The notes under the pieces were generated by a model, which searched no databases, was not told the origin of the DNA, and saw only the letters and a list, made by a program, of their open reading frames with translations. DNA of 64,000 bases, from positions 1 to 64,000 of the forward strand of contig NZ_FOTW01000004.1 in the NCBI RefSeq assembly GCF_900114705.1, given 5' to 3'. This stretch comes from Rugamonas rubra (GTDB lineage Bacteria; Pseudomonadota; Gammaproteobacteria; Burkholderiales; Burkholderiaceae_D). A program made the position numbers and the translations under genes. Of this stretch, positions 9,086-17,376 are shown in pieces; within the stretch, counting starts at the first letter, position 1, and every line of letters begins with the position of its first letter.

Positions 9086-9178
9086 GGTAAATCCTTAAAA
9101 TAGAAAATGCTAACGGCGCTAGTGTAGCCCTGTTGTGGTTTGCCCGCCGGCGGGCGCCAAACCGACCGGTTCGCTACC

Positions 9179-9526
9179 CTAGCTGCGGAAAATGAAGTAG
9201 ACGGCGCCGACCAGGCACAGCCCGGCCCAGACGTAGTCCAGCTTGAAGGGTTGGTTCATGTAGAACATGGCGAAGGGGACGAACACGGTCAGCGTGATCG
9301 CCTCCTGCATGATCTTCAGCTGCGCCAGGCTGTACTGGCTGTAGCCGATGCGGTTGGCCGGCACCTGCAGCATGTATTCGAACAGGGCGATGCCCCAACT
9401 GATCAGGGCGGCGATCCACCAGGCCTTGCTCGACAGGCTTTTCAGGTGGCCGTACCAGGCGATGGTCATGAACACGTTCGACAGCGTCAGCAGGCCGACG
9501 GTTTGGACGATGACAGGAATTTGCAT
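9179..9526 (-). CDS. DMT family small membrane protein (DUF486)
   Basis: 115-residue protein with four predicted membrane helices: VIVQTVGLLTLSNVFMTIAWYGHL, AWWIAALISWGIALFEYML, a third around ITLTVFVPFAMFYM, and DYVWAGLCLVGAVYFIF. Sequence and length match the DUF486 group of drug/metabolite transporter superfamily proteins, of unknown function. It starts 6 bases after folK stops and is probably translated from the same message. panB follows after a 93-base gap holding its ribosome site. Confidence 0.82.
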   Translation of the reverse strand: MQIPVIVQTVGLLTLSNVFMTIAWYGHLKSLSSKAWWIAALISWGIALFEYMLQVPANRIGYSQYSLAQLKIMQEAITLTVFVPFAMFYMNQPFKLDYVWAGLCLVGAVYFIFRS

Positions 9527-9532
9527 GCTGGC

Positions 9533-10060
9533 TTAGTCGAGGAGGCCGATGGCCTGGTCGGCGACGCCGGCCAGGTAGCCTTGCGCCGGGCCGAGGCCGG
9601 GGATGTCGATGTTCGGCGCCAGTGCCAGCAGCGGCACCAGCACGAAGGCGCGCTCGGCGAGGCGCGGATGCGGCACCGTCAGCGTGGCGCTGGAAATGCG
9701 CTGCGCGCCGTACAGCAGCAGGTCCAAATCCAGCGTGCGCGGGGCGTTGCGGTAGGGCCGCTCGCGGCCGTGCGCCTGCTCGATGCCGTGCAGCGCCTGC
9801 AGCAGCTGCTCGGCGTCCAAGGTGGTGGCGATGCGGGCGACGGCGTTGATGTAGTCGTCGCCGCTGGAGTCGATGGGGGCGCTGCGGTAGTGGCCGGAGG
9901 CGGCCTGCAGCGTGCAGCCGGGCAGGCGCGCCAGGCGGGCCAGCGCGTCGACCACGTTGGCGCGGGCGTCGCCCAGGTTGGCGCCGATGCCGATGTAGGC
10001 GACGACGACGTCCGCCGCCGCCGCCACTGGGCCTGCGACGGGATCAAACCCTGCCTTCAT
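9533..10060 (-). CDS. folK: 2-amino-4-hydroxy-6-hydroxymethyldihydropteridine pyrophosphokinase
   Basis: FolK (HPPK), 175 residues, pyrophosphorylates hydroxymethyldihydropterin in folate synthesis. Seen are VAYIGIGANLGD, SGHYRSAPID, DYINAVARI, ERPYRNAPRTLDLDLLLYG (the RTLDLDLLLYG Mg/ATP-binding signature) and VPHPRLAERAFVLVPLLALAP. The start was set at ATG 10060 because it overlaps the pcnB stop as ATGA (10057-10060), implying translational coupling; the frame is open further upstream but only as a shadow of pcnB. An extra ~20 residues precede the conserved core. Confidence 0.93.
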   Translation of the reverse strand: MKAGFDPVAGPVAAAADVVVAYIGIGANLGDARANVVDALARLARLPGCTLQAASGHYRSAPIDSSGDDYINAVARIATTLDAEQLLQALHGIEQAHGRERPYRNAPRTLDLDLLLYGAQRISSATLTVPHPRLAERAFVLVPLLALAPNIDIPGLGPAQGYLAGVADQAIGLLD

Positions 10061-11433
10061 TCGCCTTCGCCGTCCGGATTGCCGGTGCCGCCGACGATGG
10101 CGGCCTTGCCGCGACCGCCACGGCGTGGCGCGCGCTTCTTCTTGGCGCCCTCGGGGGCGCGGCCGACGTTGGCGACCAGGTCGTCGCGGGTGGCCTCGTC
10201 GCCCTCGTAGAAGGCGGTCCACCATTCGCCCAGCTCGGCGTCGATCTCGCCGGAGCCGCAGCGCAGCAGCAGGAAGTCGTAGCCGGCGCGGAAGCGCGGG
10301 TGCTCGAGCAGCTTGTGCGGCGACTTGCCGTTGCGCCGCTCGAAGCGCGGCTGCATCGACCAGATGTCGCGCATGTCGGAGCCGATCTTGCGTTGCAGCG
10401 CCAGTTTTTCGGTCTGCGAGTCGAGCACGTCGTCGGCCGCGAAGTGCAGCGCGGGGATGGGCAGCTCGCCGGCGGCGCGGTAGGCGGTCCACTTCTCCAG
10501 CACCTGGTGCCACAGCAGGGAGGCGAACAGGAAGCCGGGCGAGACGGTCTTGCCGGCGGCGATGCGGGCGTCGGTCGAATCGAGCGCCAGGGTGACGAAC
10601 TTGACGCCGAGCGGCTGCTCGAGCACCACGTCGAGCAGCGGCAGCAGGCCGTGGTGCAGGCCCTCCTTGCGCAGCTGCTGCAGGCAGGCCAGCGCCTGGC
10701 CGCTCATCAGCAACTTGAGCATCTCGTCGAAGACGCGGGCGGCCGGCACGTTGTTGATCAGCGGCGCCATGACGGCGATCGGCGCGGCGGTGGCCGGCTC
10801 GATGGTGAACTTGAGCTTGGCGGCGAAGCGCACCACGCGCAGCATGCGCACCGGGTCCTCGCGGAAGCGCGCCTCGGGTTGGCCGATGATGCGCAGGGTC
10901 TTGGCGCGGATGTCCTCGACGCCGCCGTGGTAGTCCAGCACCTGCTCGTTGGCCGGGTTGTAGTACATGGCGTTGATGGTGAAATCGCGCCGCACCGCGT
11001 CCTCGGCCTGCGAGCCGAAGGTGTTGTCGCGCAGCACGCGGCCGTGTTCGTCCTTGGGCGCCGAGTCGGAGGTGGTGCCACGGAAGGTGGTCACCTCGAG
11101 CAGGTCCTGGCCGAACATGACGTGGACGATCTGGAAGCGCTTGCCGATGATGAAGGCGCGGCGGAACAGCTTGCGCACCTGCTCGGGCGTGGCGTTGGTG
11201 GCGATGTCGAAGTCCTTCGGCTTGACGCCGAGCAGCAGGTCGCGCACCGCGCCGCCCACCACGAAGGCCTCGAAGCCGGCCTCCTGCAGGGTGCTGGTGA
11301 CGCGCACCGCGTTCGACGACAGCAGCCGTGGCTCGATGCCGTGCTCCTGCGGGCCGAGCACCACCGGGGTGTTGGCGTCGCGTCCGCCCTTGTTTTTGGT
11401 GCCCAGGATTTTGCGGATCAGTTTCTTAATCAT
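10057..11433 (-). CDS. pcnB: Poly(A) polymerase
   Basis: Polynucleotide adenylyltransferase I, 458 residues, adds 3' poly(A) tails that promote RNA decay. FVVGGAVRDLLLGVKPKDFDIATNATPEQV carries the GG...DFD nucleotidyltransferase signature, then RAFIIGKRFQIVHV, RRDFTINAMYYNP and RFREDPVRMLRVVRFAAKL. The tail is basic (KKKRAPRRGGRGKAA), consistent with RNA binding. ATG 11433 lies inside the end of the upstream HAD gene (8-base overlap), and the stop overlaps folK as ATGA, so this is a tightly coupled operon. The PcnB rather than CCA-adding type is supported by length, basic tail and the folK neighbour. Confidence 0.93.
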   Translation of the reverse strand: MIKKLIRKILGTKNKGGRDANTPVVLGPQEHGIEPRLLSSNAVRVTSTLQEAGFEAFVVGGAVRDLLLGVKPKDFDIATNATPEQVRKLFRRAFIIGKRFQIVHVMFGQDLLEVTTFRGTTSDSAPKDEHGRVLRDNTFGSQAEDAVRRDFTINAMYYNPANEQVLDYHGGVEDIRAKTLRIIGQPEARFREDPVRMLRVVRFAAKLKFTIEPATAAPIAVMAPLINNVPAARVFDEMLKLLMSGQALACLQQLRKEGLHHGLLPLLDVVLEQPLGVKFVTLALDSTDARIAAGKTVSPGFLFASLLWHQVLEKWTAYRAAGELPIPALHFAADDVLDSQTEKLALQRKIGSDMRDIWSMQPRFERRNGKSPHKLLEHPRFRAGYDFLLLRCGSGEIDAELGEWWTAFYEGDEATRDDLVANVGRAPEGAKKKRAPRRGGRGKAAIVGGTGNPDGEGE

Positions 11434-12100
11434 TGAATAGGTCGAGTAGTGGCCAGCCTTGGGCTGAAGCGTGCGTTTTCAGCGCGGCGTTGGGGTTGGT
11501 GGCGACGGGGTGGCTGACCAGCTGCATCAGCGGCAGGTCGTTGTGCGAGTCGCTGTAGAAGTGGCTGGTCTCGAAGTCTTCGAGCCGGTGGCCCAGACCG
11601 GCCAGCCAGGCGCGCGTGTGGGTGACCTTGCCGGCGCCCTGGGTCGGCGTGCCGAGCAGCTTGCCGGTGGGGCGGCCGGCGTCGTCGAACTCCGGCATGG
11701 CGGCGATCAGGTGGTCCACCCCCAGCGCCTTGGCGATGGGTGCCGTGACGAAGTGGTTGGTGGCGGTGACGATGGCCACCAGGTCGCCGGCGTCGGCGTG
11801 GCGTTGCAGCAGGGCGCGCGCCTGCGGCTTGATGGCCGGCAGGATCACCTCGTCCATGAAGCGCGCCTGCATGGCGTCGAGTTCGGCGCGCGGAAAGCGC
11901 GCCAGGGTGCCGAGCGAGAACTCGAGGTATTCGACCGGGTCGAGCGTGCCGGCCTGGTACTGGGCGAAGAAGGCGTCGTTGCGGCGCGCGAACTGGGCGC
12001 CGTCGACGGCGCCGATGCGCACCAGGAACTGGCCCCACTCGTGGTCCGAGTCGATCGGCAGCAGGGTGTGGTCAAGGTCAAATAGGGCGAGATTCATCAT
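11426..12100 (-). CDS. HAD-IB family hydrolase (SerB-like phosphatase)
   Basis: 224-residue haloacid-dehalogenase-type phosphatase. Motif I is LALFDLDHTLLPID (nucleophile DxDxT), motif II lies near VAIVTATNHF, the lysine motif near the GKVTHTRAWL region, and motif III is HFYSDSHNDLPLM. The family includes phosphoserine phosphatase and YfhB/CicA-like enzymes; the substrate is unknown. The ATG at 12100 overlaps the hda stop (ATGA); ATG 12097 is an equally possible start. The C terminus overlaps pcnB by 8 bases. Confidence 0.85.
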   Translation of the reverse strand: MMNLALFDLDHTLLPIDSDHEWGQFLVRIGAVDGAQFARRNDAFFAQYQAGTLDPVEYLEFSLGTLARFPRAELDAMQARFMDEVILPAIKPQARALLQRHADAGDLVAIVTATNHFVTAPIAKALGVDHLIAAMPEFDDAGRPTGKLLGTPTQGAGKVTHTRAWLAGLGHRLEDFETSHFYSDSHNDLPLMQLVSHPVATNPNAALKTHASAQGWPLLDLFND

Positions 12101-12777
12101 TCTTTCGCTTCCGCCTGCAGCCATTCGCGCAGCAGCGGCAGGGTGATCGGACGTTGGGTTTCAAGGGAATACTGGTCGAGCGAGTCCAGCATGGTCGACA
12201 GCGAACGCATGTCGCGGCGAAAATGGGACAGCAGGTAGGGTAACACGCCGGGCGACAGCGTCAAGCCGCGGGCGGCGGCGGCGCTGCTCAGGGCGGCCAC
12301 CTTCTCGTCGTCGCTCAGGCCGTGGATCTGGTAGATCAGGCCCCAGCCCATGCGCGTGCGCAGGTCCTCGCGCACCGGCAGCACGGCCGGCGCCACGGCG
12401 CCGCTGCAGACCATGAAGGCGCCGTTGGCGCGGATCTCGTTGAACAGGGCGAAAGCGTCGATCTGCGCCACCGGCGACAGCTTTTCGCAGTCGTCGAGCA
12501 GGTACAGGTCGACCTCGGGCACGTAGACGAACTCCGATTCGATCGAGAACGGCGAGATGTAGCGCGCCGTCTTGTCGCCGTGCGTGGTGTCGGCCAGCGC
12601 CTTGAGCAGGTGGCTCTTGCCGACGCCGGCCTCGCCCCACAGGTAGGCGAAGTGCTCGCGCGAGCTGCGCGCGGCGAACTGGCCCATCAGCTGGGTCGCC
12701 TCGGCGTTTTGTCCCACCTCGAACGATTCGAGGCTGTGCGCCTGGTCTGCGCCTAAATCGAGCACCAGTTGTTTCAT
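12097..12777 (-). CDS. hda: DnaA regulatory inactivator Hda
   Basis: 226-residue AAA+ protein homologous to DnaA domain III. With the DNA-bound beta clamp it stimulates ATP hydrolysis by DnaA and limits initiation. The start MKQLVLDLG contains a QLxLDL-type clamp-binding motif; Walker A is GEAGVGKSHLL and Walker B LYLLDDCEKL; sensor and arginine-finger region include VREDLRTRMGWG. ATG 12777 is preceded by 48 bases after the AI-2E permease stop. The AI-2E permease-hda-HAD-pcnB-folK order is common in betaproteobacteria. Confidence 0.93.
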   Translation of the reverse strand: MKQLVLDLGADQAHSLESFEVGQNAEATQLMGQFAARSSREHFAYLWGEAGVGKSHLLKALADTTHGDKTARYISPFSIESEFVYVPEVDLYLLDDCEKLSPVAQIDAFALFNEIRANGAFMVCSGAVAPAVLPVREDLRTRMGWGLIYQIHGLSDDEKVAALSSAAAARGLTLSPGVLPYLLSHFRRDMRSLSTMLDSLDQYSLETQRPITLPLLREWLQAEAKE

Positions 12778-12825
12778 GGCGTTCGCCCTGTCCTGATAGT
12801 TTGCATATGCGTTTTCTGTGTAACG

Positions 12826-13908
12826 TTACGCATTATAGAAGCTGCTGCTCAGGTAGTGGCGGCGCAGGTGCTTAAAAGCGACCATTAAGATGGCCGAGGC
12901 GGGCAAAGCCAGCAGCACGCCGACGAAGCCGAACAGCTGGCCGAAGGCCAGCAGGGCGAAGATCACCGCCAGCGGATTGAGGCCGATGCGCTCGCCGACC
13001 AGGCGCGGGGTGAGGAAGAAGCCCTCGATGACCTGGCCCAGGCCGTAGATGGCGGCCACGGCGATGACGCCGCTCCAGTCGGCAAACTGCAGCACGGCGG
13101 CGATCAGCGCCAGCACCAGGCCCAGGCCGAAGCCGAGGTAGGGGATGAACACCAGCAGGCCGGTGATGATGCCGACCGGCAGGGCGACGTCGAAGCCGGC
13201 GATCATCAGGCCGACCGAGTAGTACACCGCCAGCACCAGCATCACCAGCAGCTGGCCGCGCAGGTACTGGGCCAGCAGGGTGTCGACCTCGTTGGCCATG
13301 GCCAGGGTGCGGCCGATGTAGCGGCGCGGCACGGCGGCGGCGACGCGCGCCAGCATCGGGTGCCAGTCGAGCAGCAGGTAGAACAGCACCACGGGGATCA
13401 AGACCACGGTGGCGATCCAGCCCAGCACGGCGGTGCCGCCGACGCGGGCCGAGGCCAGCACGGCGCTCCAGATCGCCTCGCCGCTGCTGGCCATCTGCTG
13501 GCTGACGATCTTCTTGATGCCGGCGCTGTCGAGGCGCACCTTGAGGCCGAGCTCCTGCAAACGGGGGCCGAGCAGGTCGTTGAGCTTGGCCAAAAAGGCC
13601 GGAATCTGCGCCTGCAGCAGCGGAATCTCCTTCTGCAGCACCGGCACCACGATCAACACCAGGGCGGCGATGGCGCAGAAGAACAGCACGACGACGACCA
13701 CCACGGCCAGCGGGCGGGGCACGTCGAAGCGGCGGAAGCGCAGGTGGTCGAGCCGGTCGACGCCCGGGTTGAGGGCGTAGGCGAGGATGGCGGCGGCCAG
13801 GAAAGGGGTCAGCACGGGGCCCAAAGCGAGCAGCAGGAGCAGGAATGCGCCCCATACCGCGATCCAAAATGCCGTTTGCTTTTGCTCTAGCGAGAGGGGA
13901 AATGGCAT
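12826..13908 (-). CDS. AI-2E family transporter
   Basis: 360-residue inner-membrane protein of the AI-2 exporter (PerM/TqsA/YdiK) family, which includes ion-coupled exporters. Paired N-terminal helices (FWIAVWGAFLLLLLALGPVLTPFLAAAILAYALNP), a helical extramembrane segment (PVLQKEIPLLQAQIPAFLAKLNDLL), and C-terminal helices with the family stretch FIPYLGFGLGLVLALIAAVLQF and GQVIEGFFLTPRLVGERIGLNPLAVIFALLAFGQLFGF are visible. ATG 13908 was chosen because longer frames run into the divergent purM region. It begins the minus-strand operon and faces purM across a 159-base promoter region, a common betaproteobacterial arrangement. Substrate unknown. Confidence 0.88.
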   Translation of the reverse strand: MPFPLSLEQKQTAFWIAVWGAFLLLLLALGPVLTPFLAAAILAYALNPGVDRLDHLRFRRFDVPRPLAVVVVVVLFFCAIAALVLIVVPVLQKEIPLLQAQIPAFLAKLNDLLGPRLQELGLKVRLDSAGIKKIVSQQMASSGEAIWSAVLASARVGGTAVLGWIATVVLIPVVLFYLLLDWHPMLARVAAAVPRRYIGRTLAMANEVDTLLAQYLRGQLLVMLVLAVYYSVGLMIAGFDVALPVGIITGLLVFIPYLGFGLGLVLALIAAVLQFADWSGVIAVAAIYGLGQVIEGFFLTPRLVGERIGLNPLAVIFALLAFGQLFGFVGVLLALPASAILMVAFKHLRRHYLSSSFYNA

Positions 13909-13966
13909 GGATTCAGAGTTCGGCTGGTTAAAAAGAGGAATAAAAAGGCTGATGGACGGGGCAGTT

Positions 13967-13975
13967 TGATAAAAT
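13967..13975 (+). promoter_or_regulatory. Extended -10 promoter candidate for purM
   Basis: TG-a-TAAAAT: an extended -10 element with TG at 13967-13968 and hexamer at 13970-13975, 92 bases before the purM ATG. No good -35 is visible at normal spacing. The 11-base string TAAAATAGCGG recurs upstream of pgk (43689-43699). Confidence 0.45.
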
Positions 13976-14067
13976 AGCGGATTGAACGGATTTGAGTCTG
14001 CGCCCGCCGCATGTGCGCAATTCCGGTCTCCGCCTTCTATTTTACCGCCTCCGCTGCCAAATACACC

Positions 14068-15111
14068 ATGAGCCAACCATCTAATGTTTCCCTGTCCTAC
14101 CGTGACGCCGGCGTCGATATCGACGCCGGTGACGCCTTAGTCGAAGCGATCAAGCCGTTTGCCAAGCGCACCATGCGCGAGGGCGTGATGGGCGGCCTGG
14201 GCGGTTTCGGCGCCATGTTCGAGATCAGCAAGAAGTACAAGGAGCCGGTGCTGGTGTCCGGCACCGACGGCGTCGGCACCAAGCTCAAGCTCGCTTTCGA
14301 GCTGAACCGCCACGACACGGTCGGCATCGACCTGGTCGCCATGAGCGTCAACGACATCCTGGTGCAGGGCGCCGAGCCGCTGTTCTTCCTCGACTACTTC
14401 GCCTGCGGCAAACTCGACGTGCCGACCGCGACCGACGTCATCAAGGGCGTGGCCAAGGGCTGCGAGCTGGCCGGCTGCGCGCTGATCGGCGGCGAAACGG
14501 CGGAAATGCCGAGCATGTACCCGGCCGGCGAGTACGACCTGGCCGGCTTCGCCGTCGGCGCGGTGGAGAAATCCAAGATCATCGACGGCAGCAAGATCGT
14601 GCCGGGCGACGTGGTGCTGGGCCTGGCCTCGTCGGGCGTGCACTCGAACGGTTACTCGCTGGTGCGCAAGATCATCGAAGTGGCCAAGCCGGACCTGGAA
14701 GGCGACTTCCACGGCCGCAAGCTGGCCGACGTGCTGATGGAGCCGACCCGCATCTACGTCAAGCCGCTGCTGGCGCTGATGGACAGCATGGAGGTCAAGG
14801 GCATGGTGCACATCACCGGCGGCGGCCTGGTGGAAAACATCCCGCGCGTGCTGCAGGCCGGCCTGGTGGCCGAGCTGGACTCGACGGCGTGGACCATGCC
14901 GCCGCTGTTCCAGTGGCTGCAACAGCACGGCGGCGTGGCCGACGCCGAGATGCACCGCGTCTTCAACTGCGGCATCGGCATGACCGTCATCGTTTCGCAG
15001 GAGAACGCGGACGCCGCCGTGGCCCAGTTGCAGGCCGCCGGCGAGACCGTCTCGCGCATCGGCCGCATCCGCGCCCGCGTCGGCGACGAGCACCAGACCA
15101 CCGTCATCTAA
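14068..15111 (+). CDS. purM: Phosphoribosylformylglycinamidine cyclo-ligase
   Basis: AIR synthetase, 347 residues, closes FGAM to aminoimidazole ribonucleotide with ATP in purine synthesis. Seen are [96 protein letters not shown] and [18 protein letters not shown] 14068 (MSQPSN) was chosen as the family start; an upstream in-frame ATG at 14011 would add 19 poorly conserved residues. A two-way terminator follows at 15156. Confidence 0.96.
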   Translation: MSQPSNVSLSYRDAGVDIDAGDALVEAIKPFAKRTMREGVMGGLGGFGAMFEISKKYKEPVLVSGTDGVGTKLKLAFELNRHDTVGIDLVAMSVNDILVQGAEPLFFLDYFACGKLDVPTATDVIKGVAKGCELAGCALIGGETAEMPSMYPAGEYDLAGFAVGAVEKSKIIDGSKIVPGDVVLGLASSGVHSNGYSLVRKIIEVAKPDLEGDFHGRKLADVLMEPTRIYVKPLLALMDSMEVKGMVHITGGGLVENIPRVLQAGLVAELDSTAWTMPPLFQWLQQHGGVADAEMHRVFNCGIGMTVIVSQENADAAVAQLQAAGETVSRIGRIRARVGDEHQTTVI

Positions 15112-15155
15112 GCGTTTGGCGGCGCGCGGCGCGCCCGGCGCGCCGCGCGCCGCAT

Positions 15156-15195
15156 AAAAAAACGGCCCGTGCGCGTCAGCGTCCGGGCCGTTTTT
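15156..15195. terminator. Bidirectional rho-independent terminator between purM and the PEP-CTERM gene
   Basis: A-run, stem ACGGCCCG (15162-15169), 14-base loop, matching stem CGGGCCGT, then T-run to 15195. The A and T runs flank the stem on both sides, so it can end transcription of the convergent purM and PEP-CTERM genes. A second GC-only hairpin (GGCGCGC...GCGCGCC) lies just upstream at about 15121-15152. Confidence 0.85.
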
Positions 15196-15229
15196 GCGTC
15201 CGCGCCCGGGGCGGGGCGGACGGCGGGCG

Positions 15230-15751
15230 TCAGGCCGTTTTGACGGCGCGGCGGCGGGCGACGAAGCCGACCAGGCCGAGGCCGGCCAGCAGCATGCCGT
15301 AGGTTTCCGGCTCGGGCACGCCGGACACCAGCGCGATGGCGTAGGCGCCGCCGTAGACGCCGTCGGCGTTGCCGGTGACGCGGATGTGGTAGGCGCCGGG
15401 CGTGCTCAGGCCGATGTCGTAGGAGATGTTGTTGCCGGGGAAGGTGCCGTACCAGACGGTGTCGCTGGCCGAGGTGCCGCCCCAGACCGAGTAGCTCAGC
15501 GCGCTGATGTCATAGATCGAGGTCGAGCCGAGCATCAGGTTGAGCGCGTGGGCCGACGAGCCCAGGCTGCCGGTCGGCACGGTGAAGTCGATGGTGTCGG
15601 TGAACAGGCCGACGTCGTGGGTGAACAGGTGGCCAAACGGCGCCGACGCGTCCTGGGGCAGCAGACCGGCGTCGATCTGGATGTCGTTGGCCAAGACGGC
15701 GCCGCTGCCCAAAGCCAGAGCCAATGCCGCAAAGAGTGTGGTGGTTTTCAT
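15230..15751 (-). CDS. PEP-CTERM sorting domain protein
   Basis: 173-residue exported protein. An N-terminal signal (MKTTTLFAALALALGSGAVLA) is followed by a beta-rich domain with GHLFTHDVGLFTDTIDFTV, resembling the short FxDxA-type PEP-CTERM proteins. The C terminus is a canonical sorting signal: VPEPETYGMLLAGLGLVGFVARRR, a VPEP box, hydrophobic helix and basic tail. In this system exosortase cuts at the PEP box and the protein usually ends up in exopolysaccharide or on the surface. No exosortase gene is in the window. ATG 15751 gives a proper signal peptide. Function of the mature domain is unknown. Confidence 0.88.
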   Translation of the reverse strand: MKTTTLFAALALALGSGAVLANDIQIDAGLLPQDASAPFGHLFTHDVGLFTDTIDFTVPTGSLGSSAHALNLMLGSTSIYDISALSYSVWGGTSASDTVWYGTFPGNNISYDIGLSTPGAYHIRVTGNADGVYGGAYAIALVSGVPEPETYGMLLAGLGLVGFVARRRAVKTA

Positions 15752-16056
15752 GTTTTCCCCGTGAGTGTGCCGGCCAGGTTTGGCCGGTCGAGCCGGGGTG
15801 GGCGCTGCGCGGCCCCCCGACACATCCCACTGTAGAGATAGGGCGCGGCCGGCTCCGTGTGCTGGCACACGCTGGCCGGCCGGGCGAGAGAATATTGTTG
15901 AGTTCGCACCACACGGGCGTCGCGGCCGCCGTTTGTTGCTTTACCGCCACGCCACGCCAACAGTGCTGGAGTTGCCTTTTGGCAAGGAGTAAGCTCGGTG
16001 GCGGACCCCGCCGCGCAGGCGCGGCCGGGCCGAGACACTCACCTTGGAGACGAAAC
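15752..16056. other. Divergent intergenic region between PEP-CTERM and Cache-protein genes
   Basis: 305 bases with no credible gene. It should hold both promoters. A small hairpin TTGCC-TTTT-GGCAA lies at 15972-15985. The Cache gene's ribosome site (TTGGAGA) is at the right end. I searched both strands by eye for a sigma-54 site (TGGCAC-N5-TTGC) and found none that fits. Confidence 0.5.
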
Positions 16057-16524
16057 ATGATGCGACGACTATTTCTACGCGCGGCCCTGTTGTTGGCGGC
16101 CGGCGGCTATTTGCACGGCGCCGGCGCGGCCGAGGGGCACGCTACCTTGGACGAGGCGCAGGCCATGGTGCGCAAGGCGGCCGCCTACCTGAAAAAGAAC
16201 GGCATCGACAAGGCGGTGGCCGAGGTCAACCAGCCGAAGGGCCAGTTCGTCGACCGCGACCTGTATGTGACCATCCTCGACGGCAAGAACATCAACCTGG
16301 CGCACGGCGCCAACCAAAAGCTGGTCGGCAAGGACCTCAGCGAGATGCGCGACGCCGACGGCACCTACATCGCGCGCCAGCGCAACGAGGTGCTCAAGAC
16401 CAAGAACGAGGGTTCGATCAATTACCGTTTCCTCAACCCGGTGAGCGGCAAGATCGAGCCGAAGACCATGTTCTTCACCAAGGTCGACGGCTACGTGGTC
16501 AGCTGCGGCGCCTACACCCCCTGA
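16057..16524 (+). CDS. Exported single-Cache-domain protein
   Basis: 155-residue periplasmic protein. A signal peptide (MMRRLFLRAALLLAAGGYLHGAGA) leads a single Cache-type sensor fold: EAQAMVRKAAAYLKKNG, GQFVDRDLYVTILD, NQKLVGKDLSEMRDADGTYI, INYRFLNPVSGKIEPKTMFFTKVDGYVVSCGAYTP. Stand-alone proteins of this kind bind small organic ligands. There is no membrane anchor or output domain, so it would work as a soluble binding protein. ATG 16057 follows GGAGA; ATG 16060 is a one-codon alternative. No obvious partner gene adjoins. Confidence 0.8.
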   Translation: MMRRLFLRAALLLAAGGYLHGAGAAEGHATLDEAQAMVRKAAAYLKKNGIDKAVAEVNQPKGQFVDRDLYVTILDGKNINLAHGANQKLVGKDLSEMRDADGTYIARQRNEVLKTKNEGSINYRFLNPVSGKIEPKTMFFTKVDGYVVSCGAYTP

Positions 16525-16558
16525 GCGGACGCGCGGGCGAGGCGGTCGGCATAGGCGC

Positions 16559-16897
16559 TTAGTGGCGCTTAGCGCCGCCGCGCCGGTGCAGGTCCTCAAT
16601 GTCGAGCAGTGTGACTTCGCCAGAGCTGGGGTCGTCGCAGTTGAAGGTGAGGCGCCAATTGCTGTTGATCTCCATTGCATAGCGCCGATTGTGGCCAGCC
16701 AACAGCTTCACGTTCTTAATACGGCCGTAGGCGGCTTGGATGTCGACGAGACTCTTGGCGCTGTCCAAATGGACCAGCGCCAAGCGCAGGGCTTTTGCCC
16801 AGGTGGGCGAGATGCCGCTCAGATCCTGAGCGCCAGAAAGCCAGAATCGGCGCAAACCTGGATGCAGGAAGGCCTTGTGTGGATTCTTGATCGTCAT
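16559..16897 (-). CDS. higB: HigB-type toxin of the RelE/ParE superfamily
   Basis: 112-residue protein matching the plasmid-maintenance killer (HigB) family, a ribosome-dependent mRNA interferase. Typical parts are the GLRRFWLSG helix, WAKALRLALVHLDSAKSL, LLAGHNRRYAMEINSNWRLTFN with the basic catalytic patch, and VTLLDIEDLHR at the end. ATG 16897. The antitoxin gene lies across a 171-base gap on the opposite strand, whereas higBA genes are normally co-directional. That arrangement is read directly from the sequence. Confidence 0.85.
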   Translation of the reverse strand: MTIKNPHKAFLHPGLRRFWLSGAQDLSGISPTWAKALRLALVHLDSAKSLVDIQAAYGRIKNVKLLAGHNRRYAMEINSNWRLTFNCDDPSSGEVTLLDIEDLHRRGGAKRH

Positions 16898-16997
16898 GAC
16901 GTTGCCGGGACCTGGAAGAGGTTTGACGCCGAATGGGATCTGCGGTACTTTTCATCCAAGGTAAATCAAACCGCGTGGCAGGGCCGGAAGGTACGAC

Positions 16998-17055
16998 AAC
17001 AAAGCTGGACTTTGTTATTTTTTGCTCCAATTGTTACGTGTTGCGCAATGCGCAA
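16998..17055. promoter_or_regulatory. Candidate operator sites between divergent higB and higA
   Basis: Two inverted repeats lie in the shared intergenic region: AACAAAG-CTGGA-CTTTGTT at 16998-17016 and TTGCGC-AAT-GCGCAA at 17041-17055, the second directly before the higA ribosome site. Xre-type antitoxins usually bind such dyads and repress their own operon, so one protein could control both directions. The first dyad is followed by a T-run and could instead be a weak terminator. Confidence 0.5.
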
Positions 17056-17068
17056 TGAAGGAGGCACC

Positions 17069-17362
17069 ATGATCACCATGCATCCAGGCGAGTATCTGCA
17101 GGTCAGTTATATGGAACCGCACGGGCTGACACAGAAGGATTTAGCGGCCAGCCTCGGTGTCTCCACCGCCGCCGTCAGCAGATTGCTGGCTGGTAAATCC
17201 GATCTCTCCCCCGAGATGGCCGTGCGTTTGCAGTTGGTCTTTGGCCGCTCGGCGGAATCCTGGATGAGCATGCAGACCAGCCACAGTCTGGCCTTGGCGA
17301 AGGCGGCGCTCGATCCGGCCTCGGTCCGGCCGATTTTTCTTGGCGAAAAAGACGCCGCCTAG
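17069..17362 (+). CDS. higA: HigA-type Xre family antitoxin
   Basis: 97-residue DNA-binding antitoxin. MITMHPGEYLQVSYMEPHGLTQKDLAASLGVSTAAVSRLLAGKSDLSPEMAVRLQLVFGRSAESWMSMQ is the standard HigA helix-turn-helix (recognition helix near VSTAAVSRLLAGK). ATG 17069 has a strong AAGGAGG 4 bases upstream; the longer open frame upstream is not needed. It should neutralise the HigB-like toxin encoded divergently at 16559-16897 and repress the shared control region. Confidence 0.88.
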   Translation: MITMHPGEYLQVSYMEPHGLTQKDLAASLGVSTAAVSRLLAGKSDLSPEMAVRLQLVFGRSAESWMSMQTSHSLALAKAALDPASVRPIFLGEKDAA

Positions 17363-17376
17363 CCCAGGCCCGGCCG

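Noticed and set aside
16998..17020. A rho-independent terminator inside the higB-higA gap
   Set aside because: The stem is only 7 bp and AT-rich, and nothing on the plus strand upstream needs terminating; an operator is the better reading.
16562..17068. A 266-residue form of HigA
   Set aside because: The extension is antisense to higB and lacks a family match; AAGGAGG marks ATG 17069.
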